Part shown: positions 63,671 through 64,000 of the stretch, piece by piece | Position numbering within the stretch: the first letter of the stretch is position 1 | Layout: every line of letters begins with the position of its first letter | Assembly: GCA_021845505.1 (NCBI GenBank) | Contig: JAJZVU010000001.1 | Location: 62,001-126,000, forward strand | Direction: 5' to 3' | DNA from: Pseudomonadota bacterium | GTDB taxonomy: Bacteria > Pseudomonadota > Gammaproteobacteria > Burkholderiales > Burkholderiaceae_C | DNA length: 64,000 nucleotides | Translations under genes and position numbers: made by a program | Notes under the pieces: model-generated | The model's input: only the letters and a program-made list of their open reading frames with translations | What the model was told of the DNA's origin: nothing | Database searches by the model: none

Positions 63671-64000
63671 TTGAAAGCCGCCACCCTCTCCGCCGACCGG
63701 CTGTTCGAGGCCAACGCCGCGCTGCTCAAGTGGCGCTGGGTGGCCGGCCAGAGCCATCCCGAAAGGCGCTTCGACGACGCCGCGGTGCAAGGCGCAGCGT
63801 CGGGCGCCGACCTCGTCGGCTACCTGAACTACATCCACCCGTACCGGGTGCAGATCCTCGGCTGGCGCGAGGTGCATTACCTGATGCACGCCGACGAGGC
63901 CGACAGCGGTCGGCGGGTGCGCAGGGTGATCGGGCTGGGGCCGCCGGCGCTGGTCATCGCCGACGGTCAGGAGCCGCCGCCGCCGCTGCTCAGGACCTGC
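63671..64000 (+). CDS. hprK: HPr kinase/phosphorylase (5' part, cut by window edge)
   Basis: The first 110 codons of HprK, which phosphorylates HPr/NPr on Ser or His. The start is TTG 63671: no ATG or GTG lies in this frame between the ptsN stop and this point. Recognisable: KAATLSADRLFEANAALLKW, then LNYIHPYRVQILGWREVHYL and IADGQEPPPPLL. The Walker A region is beyond the window. The stop is not seen, so the length is unknown. Confidence 0.8.
   Translation, partial: MKAATLSADRLFEANAALLKWRWVAGQSHPERRFDDAAVQGAASGADLVGYLNYIHPYRVQILGWREVHYLMHADEADSGRRVRRVIGLGPPALVIADGQEPPPPLLRTC

Overview
The window is a stretch of bacterial chromosome of very high GC content. Gene content and order point to a betaproteobacterium of the order Burkholderiales. 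Indicators are rplM-rpsI-argC-erpA-anmK-M23-tyrS in series, a DUF1840 protein, a full atpIBEFHAGDC operon, a rpoN...hpf-ptsN-hprK series, the non-zinc type HemB, and a small RNA antisense-oriented to hemB. Genus cannot be fixed from the sequence alone. No transposase, integrase, phage gene, CRISPR array or rRNA gene was seen; this is core chromosome with a few accessory insertions.

Layout. 0-7.2 kb: recG coupled to a metallo-hydrolase, a coniferyl-aldehyde-dehydrogenase-like enzyme, a GNAT acetyltransferase, rplM-rpsI with a strong terminator, and a stand-alone CZB-domain protein. 7.3-13 kb: argC, erpA, anmK, an M23-type cell-wall protein and tyrS. 13-17.7 kb: an M20 amidohydrolase divergent from bioA-bioD-bioF. 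17.7-21.7 kb (minus strand): a molybdate-type ABC ATPase and permease, an MFS symporter and DUF1840, probably one operon. 21.9-24.2 kb: OsmC-like, methyltransferase, YXWGXW lipoprotein and DsrE-like exported protein. 24.4-27.8 kb: an orphan groEL and an ALDH7-type aldehyde dehydrogenase. 27.9-35.8 kb: ssb/uvrA divergent pair, dienelactone hydrolase, EAL protein, M61 peptidase, enoyl-CoA hydratase. 35.9-41 kb: tRNA with anticodon CAT, rfbA-rfbC, a small exported protein, miaB, a D-Ala-D-Ala carboxypeptidase. 41-44.3 kb: a hydrolase-ferredoxin-hemJ run, an sRNA, hemB and a CopD-like membrane protein. 44.7-52 kb: the F-type ATP synthase operon. 52-57 kb: RlpA-like lipoprotein, a PsiF-like protein, argS, a SPOR protein and dsbA. 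57-64 kb: lptA-lptB-rpoN, rfaE2 (minus strand), a CLC channel, hpf, ptsN and the 5' part of hprK, cut by the window edge.

How the genes work together. Several blocks are functional units: the complete F1Fo ATP synthase with AtpI; three consecutive biotin steps; heme synthesis (hemJ, hemB); lipopolysaccharide export (lptA, lptB) next to an LPS heptose activation enzyme; sigma-54 with the nitrogen PTS (ptsN) and HprK; peptidoglycan factors (M23, RlpA, SPOR, carboxypeptidase, anmK for recycling).

The most interesting observations are a roughly 100-nt sRNA on the minus strand upstream of hemB that carries two CCUCC anti-Shine-Dalgarno motifs; an RlpA that has lost three residues expected in its catalytic cleft; an M23 protein with HxH changed to HxY; a CZB protein whose first zinc ligand is replaced; and 9-bp tandem repeats in separate intergenic gaps. 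Start codons were chosen by family length and by overlap with neighbours; several genes use GTG and one probably TTG.
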